This document shows, piece after piece, positions 6,562 to 14,256 of a DNA stretch of 16,999 bases. The DNA comes from an uncultured Alphaproteobacteria bacterium (GTDB lineage: Bacteria; Pseudomonadota; Alphaproteobacteria; CAKMZR01). Position 1 is the stretch's first letter; each line of letters starts with the position of its first letter. The notes under the pieces are model-generated. The model saw only the letters and a list, made by a program, of their open reading frames with translations, was not told where the DNA came from and made no database searches. The position numbers and the translations under genes were made by a program. The stretch spans positions 1-16,999 of the forward strand of contig CAKMZR010000014.1 of the NCBI GenBank assembly GCA_929200455.1. Reading direction: 5' to 3'.

Positions 6562-9006
6562 TCAGTGCCTCACACTCCCAGAATCTCCCAAATCATGACG
6601 CAACTTCACCCTGTCAGGATAAAACGCCTCCAAAACCTCGTCCTCCTTCCACTCCACAGGATTCAATTTGCCATTCAACGCTTCCTTCAAAACCTCATCT
6701 ATCGTCTCCACCGGCACTATCTCCAAAGGCTTCTTAATCTTATCAGGAACATCATCCAAATTCCTCATGTTCTCCTTCGGAATCAATACCTTCGTAATAC
6801 CATACTGCAACGCCGCCAACAACTTCTCCTTCAAGCCCCCTATCGCCAAAACCTTACCCTGCAACGTCACCTCGCCCGTCATCGCCACATCATGCCTCAC
6901 CGCTATGCCCGTCAATAACGACACTATCGACGTCACTATCGCTATACCCGCACTCGGACCGTCCTTCGGGACCGCTCCTTCAGGAACATGAAGGTGCACA
7001 TCACGCTTTGCCAAAGTCCCCGGCAATATACCAAATGACGCCGCTCGATGCTTCACCAAACGCTCCGCTACCTCTATCGACTCCACCATCACCTCACCAA
7101 GTTTACCCGTCTTCGTCACACGCCCTCGACCCGGAATACCCACACTCTCTATCGACAAGAGATCTCCTCCCACTTCCGTCCACGCAAGGCCTGTTGAGAG
7201 CCCCACCGTATCTTGCTCGTGATTGCGACCAAACCTAAACGGCGGAACTCCAAGCATCTTGCGCAAGCGTAACGTCGTAATCTTGGGATCCACAGCTCCC
7301 TTACTCTCCTCCATATCCCACACCAACTTCCTCGCCAACTGCGAAAGCTGTCGCTCCAAATTCCTCACGCCCGCCTCACGCGTGTATTCCCGAATAATCT
7401 TCCTCAGAGCCCCGTCCGTCACAGACATCTCCCCCTCCTTCAGGCCATTCTCCTTCATCACCTTCTTTATCGTATGACGACGCGCGATCTCTATCTTATC
7501 CACCTCCGTGTAACCCGATATCCTTATCACCTCCATTCGATCCAAAAGAGGTCGCGGAATGTTCGTCGTATTCGCCGTCGTCACAAACATCACGTCCGAC
7601 AAATCATAGTCCACCTCCAAATAATGATCATTAAACGTATTGTTCTGCTCGGGATCCAATATCTCCAAAAGAGCCGATGACGGATCGCCACGCCAATCAG
7701 AACCCAGTTTGTCTATCTCATCCAACAAAAACAACGGATTCGATGAACCCGCCTTCTTCATACCCTGCACAATCTTACCCGGCATCGCACCCACATACGT
7801 GCGACGGTGACCCCGAATTTCCGCCTCATCCCTCACGCCTCCCAGCGATATCCTCACAAACTTACGCCCCGTCGCCTTCGCTATCAGTGAACCCAACGAC
7901 GTTTTACCCACGCCAGGAGGTCCCACAAGGCACAAGATCGGACTCTTGTTCGTCGACAAACGCTTCTGAACCGCCAAATACTCCAGAATCCGCTCCTTCA
8001 CCTTGTCCGTGCCATAATGCTCCGCGTCAAGGCACTCCCGAGACTTCACCATGTCAGATTTCATACGCGTGTACTTCTTCCAAGGCAAGCCTCCCATCCA
8101 ATCAAGATAATTCCTCACAACAGCCGCCTCCGCTGACATCGGTCCCATCGAACGCAACTTCTTCAACTCACCCTTCACCTTCTCCTTCGCCTCCTTCGTC
8201 AGCTTCATCTTCCCAAAAATCTTCTCCCACTTCTCCACCTCGTCCCCATCCTCCTCACTGTCCCCAAGCTCCTTCTGTATCGCCTTAATCTGCTCGTTCA
8301 AATAATACTCGTGCTGAGACTTCTCCATCTGCTTCCGCACACGCTGACGTATCTTGTTCTCCACAGAAATCAAATTCAATTCCTGCTGCGCCAATACACA
8401 CAAACTCTCAAGACGCTCCGCCAAAGAATCCATCTCCAATAAACGCTGCTTCTCCTCTATCTTCGGAGACAAATGATGCAACACCAAATCCGCAAACTTC
8501 TTGTAATTGTCCGTGTGATTCTGTAACGCCTCCAAAGACTCAGACGATACCTTCCGACTCGCACGCGCATACTTCAAAAAATCAGGAAGCAACGTCCGAA
8601 CCAACGACTGCAACTCATCCTCATCCGACTCCACATCCTCCAAAACCTCAACCCGAGCCATCCAACCCCCGTCTTCTCCCTCCTTCTCAAAATCTTTCAC
8701 CCTCACACGATGAAGAGAACCCACCAATACCTTCACCGTACCGTCAGATAACGTCAAGTCCTGCAAAATCTTACCCACCGTACCCACCTCGTATAAATCA
8801 GAAAAATCAGGATCATCCACATCCGCATCCCTCTGCGTAAGAAGTACAACCTCTCGAACACCCTCCTGCGCCTTCTCCAACGCCTTCATCGTTCCAGAAC
8901 GCCCTATAAACAATGTCGACACTATCCCAGGCAACAAAACTATATTCCGAAGAGGAATAACAGGATAACTCTTCTCTTCTCCCACCTTGTCTTCTTCGTC
9001 TTCCAT
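6562..9006 (-). CDS. lon: ATP-dependent protease Lon
   Basis: Lon protease, 814 residues from the chosen start, a usual length. The N-terminal substrate-binding domain begins at YPVIPLRNIVLLPG. The long helical region includes EYYLNEQIKAIQKELG. The AAA+ module has Walker A GPPGVGKTS (about 362-370) and Walker B FLLDEIDK (about 426-433). The protease domain has PKDGPSAG with catalytic Ser685 and GGLKEKLLAA with Lys728, spaced by 43 residues as in E. coli Lon. An upstream in-frame TTG exists at 9021, but GAGGAAG at 9019-9013 sits six bases before the ATG at 9006, so I use the ATG. It degrades misfolded and regulatory proteins, including DnaA in Caulobacter. First gene of the unit continuing to hda. 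Confidence 0.97.
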   Translation of the reverse strand: MEDEEDKVGEEKSYPVIPLRNIVLLPGIVSTLFIGRSGTMKALEKAQEGVREVVLLTQRDADVDDPDFSDLYEVGTVGKILQDLTLSDGTVKVLVGSLHRVRVKDFEKEGEDGGWMARVEVLEDVESDEDELQSLVRTLLPDFLKYARASRKVSSESLEALQNHTDNYKKFADLVLHHLSPKIEEKQRLLEMDSLAERLESLCVLAQQELNLISVENKIRQRVRKQMEKSQHEYYLNEQIKAIQKELGDSEEDGDEVEKWEKIFGKMKLTKEAKEKVKGELKKLRSMGPMSAEAAVVRNYLDWMGGLPWKKYTRMKSDMVKSRECLDAEHYGTDKVKERILEYLAVQKRLSTNKSPILCLVGPPGVGKTSLGSLIAKATGRKFVRISLGGVRDEAEIRGHRRTYVGAMPGKIVQGMKKAGSSNPLFLLDEIDKLGSDWRGDPSSALLEILDPEQNNTFNDHYLEVDYDLSDVMFVTTANTTNIPRPLLDRMEVIRISGYTEVDKIEIARRHTIKKVMKENGLKEGEMSVTDGALRKIIREYTREAGVRNLERQLSQLARKLVWDMEESKGAVDPKITTLRLRKMLGVPPFRFGRNHEQDTVGLSTGLAWTEVGGDLLSIESVGIPGRGRVTKTGKLGEVMVESIEVAERLVKHRAASFGILPGTLAKRDVHLHVPEGAVPKDGPSAGIAIVTSIVSLLTGIAVRHDVAMTGEVTLQGKVLAIGGLKEKLLAALQYGITKVLIPKENMRNLDDVPDKIKKPLEIVPVETIDEVLKEALNGKLNPVEWKEDEVLEAFYPDRVKLRHDLGDSGSVRH

Positions 9007-9012
9007 AAACTT

Positions 9013-9019
9013 CTTCCTC
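9013..9019 (-). promoter_or_regulatory. Ribosome binding site that fixes the lon start
   Basis: GAGGAAG lies six bases upstream of the ATG at 9006. It favours this start over the in-frame TTG five codons upstream. Confidence 0.7.
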
Positions 9020-9143
9020 AATCACAAATCCACCCCAGCCACCTCTTATCCTTTAAATCGTTACCCTTCGACCTTTCTTCAAGATGCTGTCTCTCTTTTT
9101 TCTGTTAAATACTCTCTCCTCCTCCTCAACCTCTCATATCCAA

Positions 9144-9172
9144 ATACTAGCAGACTCATTTACCCTCCACAA
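9144..9172 (-). promoter_or_regulatory. Candidate sigma-70 promoter for lon
   Basis: TTGTGG at 9172-9167 and TAGTAT at 9149-9144 are spaced by 17 bases. The -10 box is preceded by TGC, an extended -10 element. It would give a lon leader of about 130 bases. It lies only a few bases from the oppositely directed carD promoter, so the two polymerases may compete. Confidence 0.5.
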
Positions 9173-9178
9173 TACCTC

Positions 9179-9207
9179 TTGATTTCTATCTCTACCTATG
9201 CTACACT
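9179..9207 (+). promoter_or_regulatory. Candidate sigma-70 promoter for carD
   Basis: TTGATT at 9179-9184 and TACACT at 9202-9207 are spaced by exactly 17 bases, and the -10 box is preceded by TGC (extended -10). This is the best plus-strand promoter I can find upstream of carD. It implies an untranslated leader of about 275 bases. Confidence 0.55.
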
Positions 9208-9488
9208 ACGTGTCAGGTGGGGGTGTGCAAGAGGAATAACATAATTCTCATACCTCTGTGTCAGCCGTAGAGCGTGCTACAACACTAACTCTAAACATAG
9301 ACAGAAGCAAATCTCAGTCGTGAAGTGTTCCCATAAAGAACTCCTCGCGTTTGTGTGACCACTTTCAATCGTCAGACAAAAACATGCCAGACGAAAACAT
9401 GAAAGTGTCCTTCAAAAACAGATACGGGAAACCTTTCGCATGCTCCTCATCACACAATCACTCAAAAACAATTCGAGGAGCTACAATC
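9208..9488 (+). other. Long 5' leader of carD without a recognised gene
   Basis: About 280 bases between the predicted promoter and the carD start. I see no tRNA, no recognisable riboswitch and no intrinsic terminator. A weak hairpin (AGAGG/CCTCT) spans 9230-9257. The carD reading frame stays open back to 9351, but a strong ribosome site at 9475-9480 and loss of family similarity argue that this extension is not translated. Confidence 0.4.
9475..9480 (+). promoter_or_regulatory. Ribosome binding site that fixes the carD start
   Basis: GAGGAG lies eight bases upstream of the ATG at 9489. It supports this start rather than in-frame ATG codons further upstream. Confidence 0.75.
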
Positions 9489-10079
9489 ATGACTGCGCTT
9501 AACGCTTCGCAATCACAAAGCGGAAACAAAAATACCGGGAAATTCCCCATCGGATCCTCCGTCGTCTACCCAAAACATGGCGTCGGCACCGTCGTCGGAA
9601 TCCAAAAAAGCAATATTCATGGCACTTCCGTCGAACTCATGACCATCAGATTCGAAAAAGATCGCATGACTATACAAGTCCCCACTGAAAAAATGAATAC
9701 TTCCGGCGTCAGACAAGTCGCTTCCCTCACAGAAATGGGTGAAGCCTTACAAACGCTCATCACCAAGAAAAAAACGCGACGCAAACTTTGGTCGCGACGC
9801 GCACAAGAATACGAAGCCAAAATCAATTCCGGCGAAATCACCGCTCTCGCAGAAGTCGTTCGCGACCTCTTCCGTAAAGTCGATCACGTCAATCAGTCGT
9901 ACAGCGAACGGCAACTCTATCAAACCGCTCTCGAACGACTCGCTCGTGAAGTCGCGGCCGTACAGAGCATTGATGAAAAAACCGCTACAGAACAGCTCGA
10001 AACCATGATGTTCAAACAGCAGGCCTCTGCCGAAAACGAAGAAAATAAAGACGAAGATACTCAAGTCGCCGTTGCTTGA
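9489..10079 (+). CDS. carD: CarD/CdnL-family RNA polymerase-binding transcription regulator
   Basis: A 196-residue CarD-family protein. These bind the RNA polymerase beta subunit and stabilise open promoter complexes, notably at rRNA and growth genes. A short polar N-terminus of about 18 residues precedes the RNAP-interaction (Tudor-like) domain, starting FPIGSSVVYPKHGVGTVVGI (19-38). The helical C-terminal domain has WSRRAQEYEAKINSGEITAL (101-120) and SYSERQLYQTALERLAREVA (137-156), strongly alphaproteobacterial in character. An acidic tail ends the protein. It is the only supported gene on the plus strand, divergent from lon and convergent with the unknown pair; the gap after its stop is 31 bases with no clear terminator. 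Its coding strand is C-rich, opposite to its neighbours' coding strands. Confidence 0.95.
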   Translation: MTALNASQSQSGNKNTGKFPIGSSVVYPKHGVGTVVGIQKSNIHGTSVELMTIRFEKDRMTIQVPTEKMNTSGVRQVASLTEMGEALQTLITKKKTRRKLWSRRAQEYEAKINSGEITALAEVVRDLFRKVDHVNQSYSERQLYQTALERLAREVAAVQSIDEKTATEQLETMMFKQQASAENEENKDEDTQVAVA

Positions 10080-10110
10080 CGCACTTTGAGATAACCATGC
10101 ACGGTCTACC

Positions 10111-10650
10111 TCAACGCTCCATACCTCCCGGTTCTCGTCCCATCGCTTTGTCTTGAAGCTTTATGTATTCCTTTTCTGCCGTACGCAAACACGCAAGTTG
10201 TGCATTCAAAAGTCCCACTCTTGCATCACTGGAAACAACCTTGCACTCGTTCCGTATACGAGCAATCTGTGAAGTCAAAAAATCACGCACTTGATCCTTC
10301 GGACGATCCTTTACCGTCTTTTTCGGAGTCATATGGGATCTTGCCACACAGTCATAGGTGGACGGAGAAAAAACTGTCGGGAGGGTTTCCTCTGCTCCTC
10401 GGAGCTCCCTAAGAGCATTGGCTATGCTATGGGTTATCTCCGGATTATCCGGGTGGAGATGATGCCTCTCCGTATCTTTGAGAATGGTTCCAAAGACCTC
10501 TAGGACCAAATCCACATCCCTTCTTGCCTCTACATCTTTGAAAACCTTAATAAGGTTATGATCAGCCTTATCTACAATATCAAGATTGCGCGTGCTACGC
10601 CTTTCACGAAGAACCTTACGGGTATTCTTTATCAAGCCACCCTTTGCCAT
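10111..10650 (-). CDS. Hypothetical protein, 179 residues, basic N-terminus
   Basis: I do not recognise this protein. It is predicted soluble, with no signal peptide or membrane segment. The first 21 residues (MAKGGLIKNTRKVLRERRSTR) hold eight Lys/Arg and one acidic residue, which could bind nucleic acid or a partner. The rest looks mainly helical and charged, with a Pro/Thr-rich turn near 90-115 and a helical C-terminus containing two cysteines. The ATG at 10650 has GGAG seven bases upstream and lies inside the 3' end of the upstream gene (35-base overlap), so the two are probably co-translated. Base composition lacks the C/A excess of the surrounding plus strand, suggesting recent arrival. 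It is convergent with carD. Confidence 0.7.
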   Translation of the reverse strand: MAKGGLIKNTRKVLRERRSTRNLDIVDKADHNLIKVFKDVEARRDVDLVLEVFGTILKDTERHHLHPDNPEITHSIANALRELRGAEETLPTVFSPSTYDCVARSHMTPKKTVKDRPKDQVRDFLTSQIARIRNECKVVSSDARVGLLNAQLACLRTAEKEYIKLQDKAMGREPGGMER

Positions 10651-10945
10651 ACTTCATCTCCACTGTGTCTAAGCGATACCCCACTTCTTTGATGAATTCA
10701 CGACCGTCGTCGTGAAGCATGTCAGAGACAAAAGTATCAGGTGCATAAAACACCTGACGCCGTAAACGGTCGGCTTCTTCCTCATCTTCTGTAAAAACTA
10801 TCCGACGAATAATTTCTTGGTTCTCCGTACTATAAACCATGCGTTCGATCTCTTCATCAATACGCTTGTCTTCTTCGGGCGTACGTCCTTCGGGAAGCCG
10901 AGTCAGTGCCTTGTAGCGTGTTTCAAGTTGTTCTACAATGTCCAT
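10616..10945 (-). CDS. Hypothetical acidic protein, 109 residues
   Basis: An unrecognised small soluble protein. It is strongly acidic (29 Asp/Glu against 18 Lys/Arg by my count), with a probable helical N-terminal half (EEDKRIDEEIERMVY, 24-38), a run TEDEEEADRLRRQ (52-64), and a C-terminus ending KGWLDKEYP. No signal peptide or membrane segment. AAGGAG lies seven bases before the ATG at 10945, a strong ribosome site that supports a real gene. It overlaps the next gene by 35 bases. The acidic-first, basic-second overlapping pair resembles the layout of some toxin-antitoxin or partner-protein pairs, but I see no motif of either, so no function is assigned. Confidence 0.7.
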   Translation of the reverse strand: MDIVEQLETRYKALTRLPEGRTPEEDKRIDEEIERMVYSTENQEIIRRIVFTEDEEEADRLRRQVFYAPDTFVSDMLHDDGREFIKEVGYRLDTVEMKYGKGWLDKEYP

Positions 10946-10965
10946 CTTTCATCTCCTTGCTTTGA

Positions 10966-10978
10966 GGGGGGGGAGGGG
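10966..10978 (+). repeat. Short G-run (eight G, A, four G) in a G-poor strand
   Basis: Plus-strand positions 10966-10973 are eight consecutive G, then A10974 and four more G. On the transcript of the small-gene pair it reads as a C-rich run about 21-33 bases before the start codon. Such runs can slip in replication; function here is unknown. Confidence 0.6.
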
Positions 10979-11047
10979 TGCATGTTTCGCCATCATACAC
11001 CGATCCGTTAGATTCCACGATGGCCACTGACAGGTCGCTACGCACCC
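10976..11047 (-). other. Possible structured element upstream of the unknown gene pair
   Basis: On the minus strand GGGTGC (11047-11042) can pair with GCACCC (10981-10976), closing a 72-base segment. Inside it CCATC (11023-11019) can pair with GATGG (10994-10990). The size recalls a tRNA, but there is no T-loop, D-loop or anticodon arm that fits. A weak -10-like TATGAT lies within it on the same strand. It could be a structured leader, a promoter region or chance pairing. Confidence 0.3.
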
Positions 11048-11076
11048 TTCAGACCTTCAACCATCAAGCATCCCAC

Positions 11077-11107
11077 AAAAAAAGACTCAGACCCAATATC
11101 AAGAGCC
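11077..11107 (-). terminator. Weak candidate terminator at the end of the purine transporter operon
   Basis: GGCTC (11107-11103) can pair with GAGTC (11088-11084), including one G-U pair, followed directly by seven T (11083-11077). The stem is only five pairs with a 14-base loop and overlaps the gene's last codons. Position is right, structure is weak. Confidence 0.35.
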
Positions 11108-12175
11108 AGGCAGAGAACCCTCAACACCCTCCACAAAGAAATCCATTCCCAGCAACAGACCATCGTCCGCAACAGAACCCACAGGAACCTTCATCTCTCC
11201 ATCTCGAGACTTAATCGGACCCGTAAAGGGATGAAGACGACCCGCCTTAATGTCCGCTACCGCCTTGTCCGCTACCTTCCTCACAGATGACGGAACCCCA
11301 GGACCATACGGTGCCATCTTCACCATGCCCGCTTCCAAGCCTCCCCACGTGTCACTCGACTTCCAGCTTCCGTCCATCACCGCTTTCACGCGCGATACAT
11401 AGTAAGGTCCCCAAACATTCTCTATAGCCGTCAAATGTGCATCCGCACCAAAACTACTCATGTCACTCGCCTGACCAAACGCATATACACCACGAGACTC
11501 CGCCGTCTGTACAGGGGCCGGAGAATCAGTATGCTGCAAAATCACATCCGCTCCTTGATCTATCAACGCCTTCGCCGCATCCGACTCCTTGCCAGGATCA
11601 AACCACGAATTCACCCACACCACCTTCACACGCATGTCAGGATTTATCTTCCGTGCCGCAAGTATCGTCGCGTTAATTCCCCTCACAACCTCAGGAATAG
11701 GAAATGATGCCACATAACCCATCACGCCACTCTTCGATACATGACCCGCTATCAAACCCAATACATGACGTCCCTCATAGTAACGCGCATTGTACGTCGA
11801 TACATTCTTCACACGCTTAAAGCCCGTCGCATGTTCAAACTTCACATGCGGATACCTCTTCGCCACCTTCAACGTCGGATTCATATAACCAAATGACGTC
11901 GTAAATATCACATCATGGCCACTCGACGCCAACTGCTCTATAACACGCTCAGAATCACCTCCCTCAGCCACGCTCTCAACATACGTCGTCTCCACCTTGC
12001 TGCCCAGCATCTTCTCCAAATACTCTCGACCCTTGTTGTGCTGATACGTCCAACCATGATCCCCTATCGGACCCACATACACAAAACCCACCTGAAGCGT
12101 ATCTCCAAACGCCACGCCCATCAATCCAAATCCCAAAATCAATAAACCACAAAATCTTGTCAAAATAACCCTCAT
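11099..12175 (-). CDS. BMP-family periplasmic substrate-binding protein of a nucleoside/purine ABC transporter
   Basis: A 358-residue solute-binding protein of the BMP (basic membrane protein/PnrA-like) family. A signal peptide (residues 1 to about 24, ending VAFG) has no lipobox cysteine, so it is likely soluble in the periplasm. Family features: GFVYVGPIGDHGWTYQHNKG, the helix EGGDSERVIEQLASSGHDVI, EVVRGINATILAARKINP, WVNSWFDPGKESDAAKALI and DVILQHTDSPAPVQTAE. Three in-frame ATGs occur in the first four codons (12184, 12181, 12175). AAGGAGG at 12192-12186 is one base from the first, four from the second and ten from the third. I prefer 12175, with 12181 possible. Last gene of the operon after a gap of about 100 bases. 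Exact ligand unknown; context suggests purine nucleosides or bases. Confidence 0.92.
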   Translation of the reverse strand: MRVILTRFCGLLILGFGLMGVAFGDTLQVGFVYVGPIGDHGWTYQHNKGREYLEKMLGSKVETTYVESVAEGGDSERVIEQLASSGHDVIFTTSFGYMNPTLKVAKRYPHVKFEHATGFKRVKNVSTYNARYYEGRHVLGLIAGHVSKSGVMGYVASFPIPEVVRGINATILAARKINPDMRVKVVWVNSWFDPGKESDAAKALIDQGADVILQHTDSPAPVQTAESRGVYAFGQASDMSSFGADAHLTAIENVWGPYYVSRVKAVMDGSWKSSDTWGGLEAGMVKMAPYGPGVPSSVRKVADKAVADIKAGRLHPFTGPIKSRDGEMKVPVGSVADDGLLLGMDFFVEGVEGSLPGS

Positions 12176-12274
12176 AACCATCATTCCTCCTTACTGCCTC
12201 GCTCTTTTTATACCCAAAACCCATAACCCCAATACTCACACAAAAATAATACCTTTACAAGAAATCTTTTTAAC

Positions 12275-13189
12275 TCAATCCGCAAAAAATAACCGCCCCA
12301 AACTTCTCGGTGACTTCTGGAATATCGAACGCTTCGACATCACCACCAATACCAATACCGTCGCCAAATACGGAAACATCGTCATGTACTGTGCCTGTAT
12401 CCCAAGACCAAACGCCTGCACATTCAACTGTATAATCGCTATACCCCCAAATAATAATGCTCCCCACAATACCAAAATCGGACGCCACGCCGCAAATACC
12501 ACCAACGCCAACGCCACCCAACCTCGACCCGCAACCATGTTCTCAACCCATAACGGCGTGTAGATCACAGACAAATAACCTCCCCCGAGTCCCGCCATAC
12601 CCCCTCCAAACATAATCGACAACATCCGTACCTTCACAACCCTTATCCCCAACGAATGTGCCGCTTCCGCATTGTCTCCCGTCGCACGAACAACAATGCC
12701 AGCCCGCGTCTTAAACAAAAACCACGACACCAAAAATGGACTCAACAAACTCAAATATACAACATAGTTGTAATCAAACAACACACGACCCAATACCGGA
12801 ATATCCCTCAAAAAATCAGGAAACAAAGACGGAAAACCCAAACCCGAAAATCCCACAAAATCTCTACCTATCAACGCACTCAAACCCAAACCAAATATCG
12901 TCAAGGACAATCCACTCACAACCTGATTAATCAACAAATATTGCGTGAAAAATCCAAACAATAACGACAACAACATCCCACACACTATACTCGCCAATAA
13001 ACCCAAATCCGCACTGCCCGATATATGCGCAACCGCAAATCCTCCCACCGCTCCCATCGCCATCATTCCCTCTACTCCCAAATTCAAAACTCCAGAACGC
13101 TCCGTCACAACCTCTCCAACGCCCGCAAAAATTAACGGACACGAAGCCGTCACTATCGTCACCAATCCCGATATCAATATCTCTTCCAT
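12275..13189 (-). CDS. ABC transporter permease (nucleoside/purine type, second permease)
   Basis: A 304-residue polytopic permease of the BPD_transp_2 family, the shorter of the two permeases paired with BMP-type binding proteins. The N-terminus MEEILISGLVTIVTASCPLI leads into the hallmark ERSGVLNLGVEGMMAMGAV. Further membrane segments include NQVVSGLSLTIFGLGLSALI and a conserved RAGIVVRATGDNAEAAHSLG loop that should contact the ATPase. A longer frame begins at a GTG at 13213, but that overlaps the upstream stop. AGGGAG at 13202-13197 lies seven bases before the ATG at 13189, which also matches the usual family start. Eleven bases separate it from the preceding permease gene. Confidence 0.92.
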   Translation of the reverse strand: MEEILISGLVTIVTASCPLIFAGVGEVVTERSGVLNLGVEGMMAMGAVGGFAVAHISGSADLGLLASIVCGMLLSLLFGFFTQYLLINQVVSGLSLTIFGLGLSALIGRDFVGFSGLGFPSLFPDFLRDIPVLGRVLFDYNYVVYLSLLSPFLVSWFLFKTRAGIVVRATGDNAEAAHSLGIRVVKVRMLSIMFGGGMAGLGGGYLSVIYTPLWVENMVAGRGWVALALVVFAAWRPILVLWGALLFGGIAIIQLNVQAFGLGIQAQYMTMFPYLATVLVLVVMSKRSIFQKSPRSLGRLFFAD

Positions 13190-13200
13190 CTCTCTTCTCC

Positions 13201-14256
13201 CTAACGACGCCACACCAAACGGTAACTCTCAAGCGTCCGACATGCCAACAAAAATAACAACAACGCTCCCTGAAATACTCCCGTCACCGCACTCGGCATG
13301 TTCATCGCTATTTGCGCATTCTCCCCCCCTATATACGTCAACGACAGTACCAACGAACCCACTACCACGCCCAACGGGTGAAGTCCTCCCAAAAATGCCA
13401 CAATAATACCCGTAAATCCATAACCAGGCGATACCACAGGGACCAACTGTCCCAAAGAACCAGAAACCTCAAACGCTCCCGCAAGACCCGCAAAACCACC
13501 CGAGATCAAAAAACTTATCACCACCATCTTCTTCGGATCCACTCCCGCATACAACGCAGCCCGAGAAGAACCTCCACACACATTCATCCAATAACCCAAA
13601 CGATGACGACTCATCACCAACCACAACAAAAATGCCAAGACCAACATCACCACAAATCCCCAGTGAAGACGTGTCCCCTCCCACAAAATCGGAACCAACG
13701 ACGAATCACTAAACAGTCTCGACTCCGGAAAGTTATACCCATCCGGATCCCTCAAAGGACCATGCACCATCGCACTCAAAAATAATCCCGCAACATACGT
13801 CAACATAAGACTCGTCAGAATCTCACTCGCACCAGACCACGTCTTCAATAACGCAGGAATCAAGCCCCACAACATCCCTCCCAGCACACCCCCCAACAAA
13901 ACCAATACCAAAACCCAAAATCCCTCCACCTCATAAAAATACAACGCCACCACAGAACCTCCAAGAGCCCCCATCAGCAGTTGTCCCTCCGCCCCTATGT
14001 TCCAAATTCCTGCCCGAAAACCAAAAGATAAGCCAAGACCACACAACGCAAGCGGAATCGCCTTCAACAACAATTCACTCCAACCCCTCAGACTCAATAA
14101 AGGATCCAAGAAAAAAACTCCAAGACCTTCCAGCACAGGCAATCCCAATACCCAAAACATCACTCCACCAAAAACCCACATCACAAATACCGCAAAAAAA
14201 GGCGATAACCACAACATCAGCCTCGAACCTTCCTCCCTCGGCTTCAAAATCAACAT
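13201..14256 (-). CDS. ABC transporter permease (nucleoside/purine type, first permease)
   Basis: A 351-residue membrane permease of the BPD_transp_2 family. After one N-terminal membrane segment, the hallmark KAIPLALCGLGLSFGFRAGI is followed by WNIGAEGQLLMGALGGS. Then come SGASEILTSLMLTYVAGLF and the cytoplasmic loop CGGSSRAALYAGVDPKKMVV, expected to contact the ATPase. Near the C-terminus GYGFTGIIVAFLGGLHPLGV is also typical. Its start overlaps the ATPase stop by seven bases, implying translational coupling. With the second permease it forms the transport channel. Length and features are normal for the family. Confidence 0.93.
   Translation of the reverse strand: MLILKPREEGSRLMLWLSPFFAVFVMWVFGGVMFWVLGLPVLEGLGVFFLDPLLSLRGWSELLLKAIPLALCGLGLSFGFRAGIWNIGAEGQLLMGALGGSVVALYFYEVEGFWVLVLVLLGGVLGGMLWGLIPALLKTWSGASEILTSLMLTYVAGLFLSAMVHGPLRDPDGYNFPESRLFSDSSLVPILWEGTRLHWGFVVMLVLAFLLWLVMSRHRLGYWMNVCGGSSRAALYAGVDPKKMVVISFLISGGFAGLAGAFEVSGSLGQLVPVVSPGYGFTGIIVAFLGGLHPLGVVVGSLVLSLTYIGGENAQIAMNMPSAVTGVFQGALLLFLLACRTLESYRLVWRR

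Noticed and set aside
5982..6737. Open frame of 251 codons on the plus strand over the M23 gene
   Set aside because: Antisense shadow with Pro/Thr/Ser/His-rich composition caused by strand bias; no matching ribosome site or recognisable domain.
7677..8288. Open frame of 203 codons on the plus strand inside lon
   Set aside because: Pro/Ser-rich shadow of the lon reading frame; lon's motifs are intact on the minus strand.
9351..9488. N-terminal extension of carD
   Set aside because: The frame is open, but a strong ribosome site precedes the ATG at 9489 and the extra residues do not resemble CarD proteins.
10976..11047. tRNA gene upstream of the unknown pair
   Set aside because: The closing stem and 72-base size suggest it, but no T-loop consensus, D-arm or anticodon arm fits on either strand.
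10978..11214. Small plus-strand open frame between the island and the BMP gene
   Set aside because: No convincing ribosome site, and it runs antisense into the 3' end of the BMP gene.
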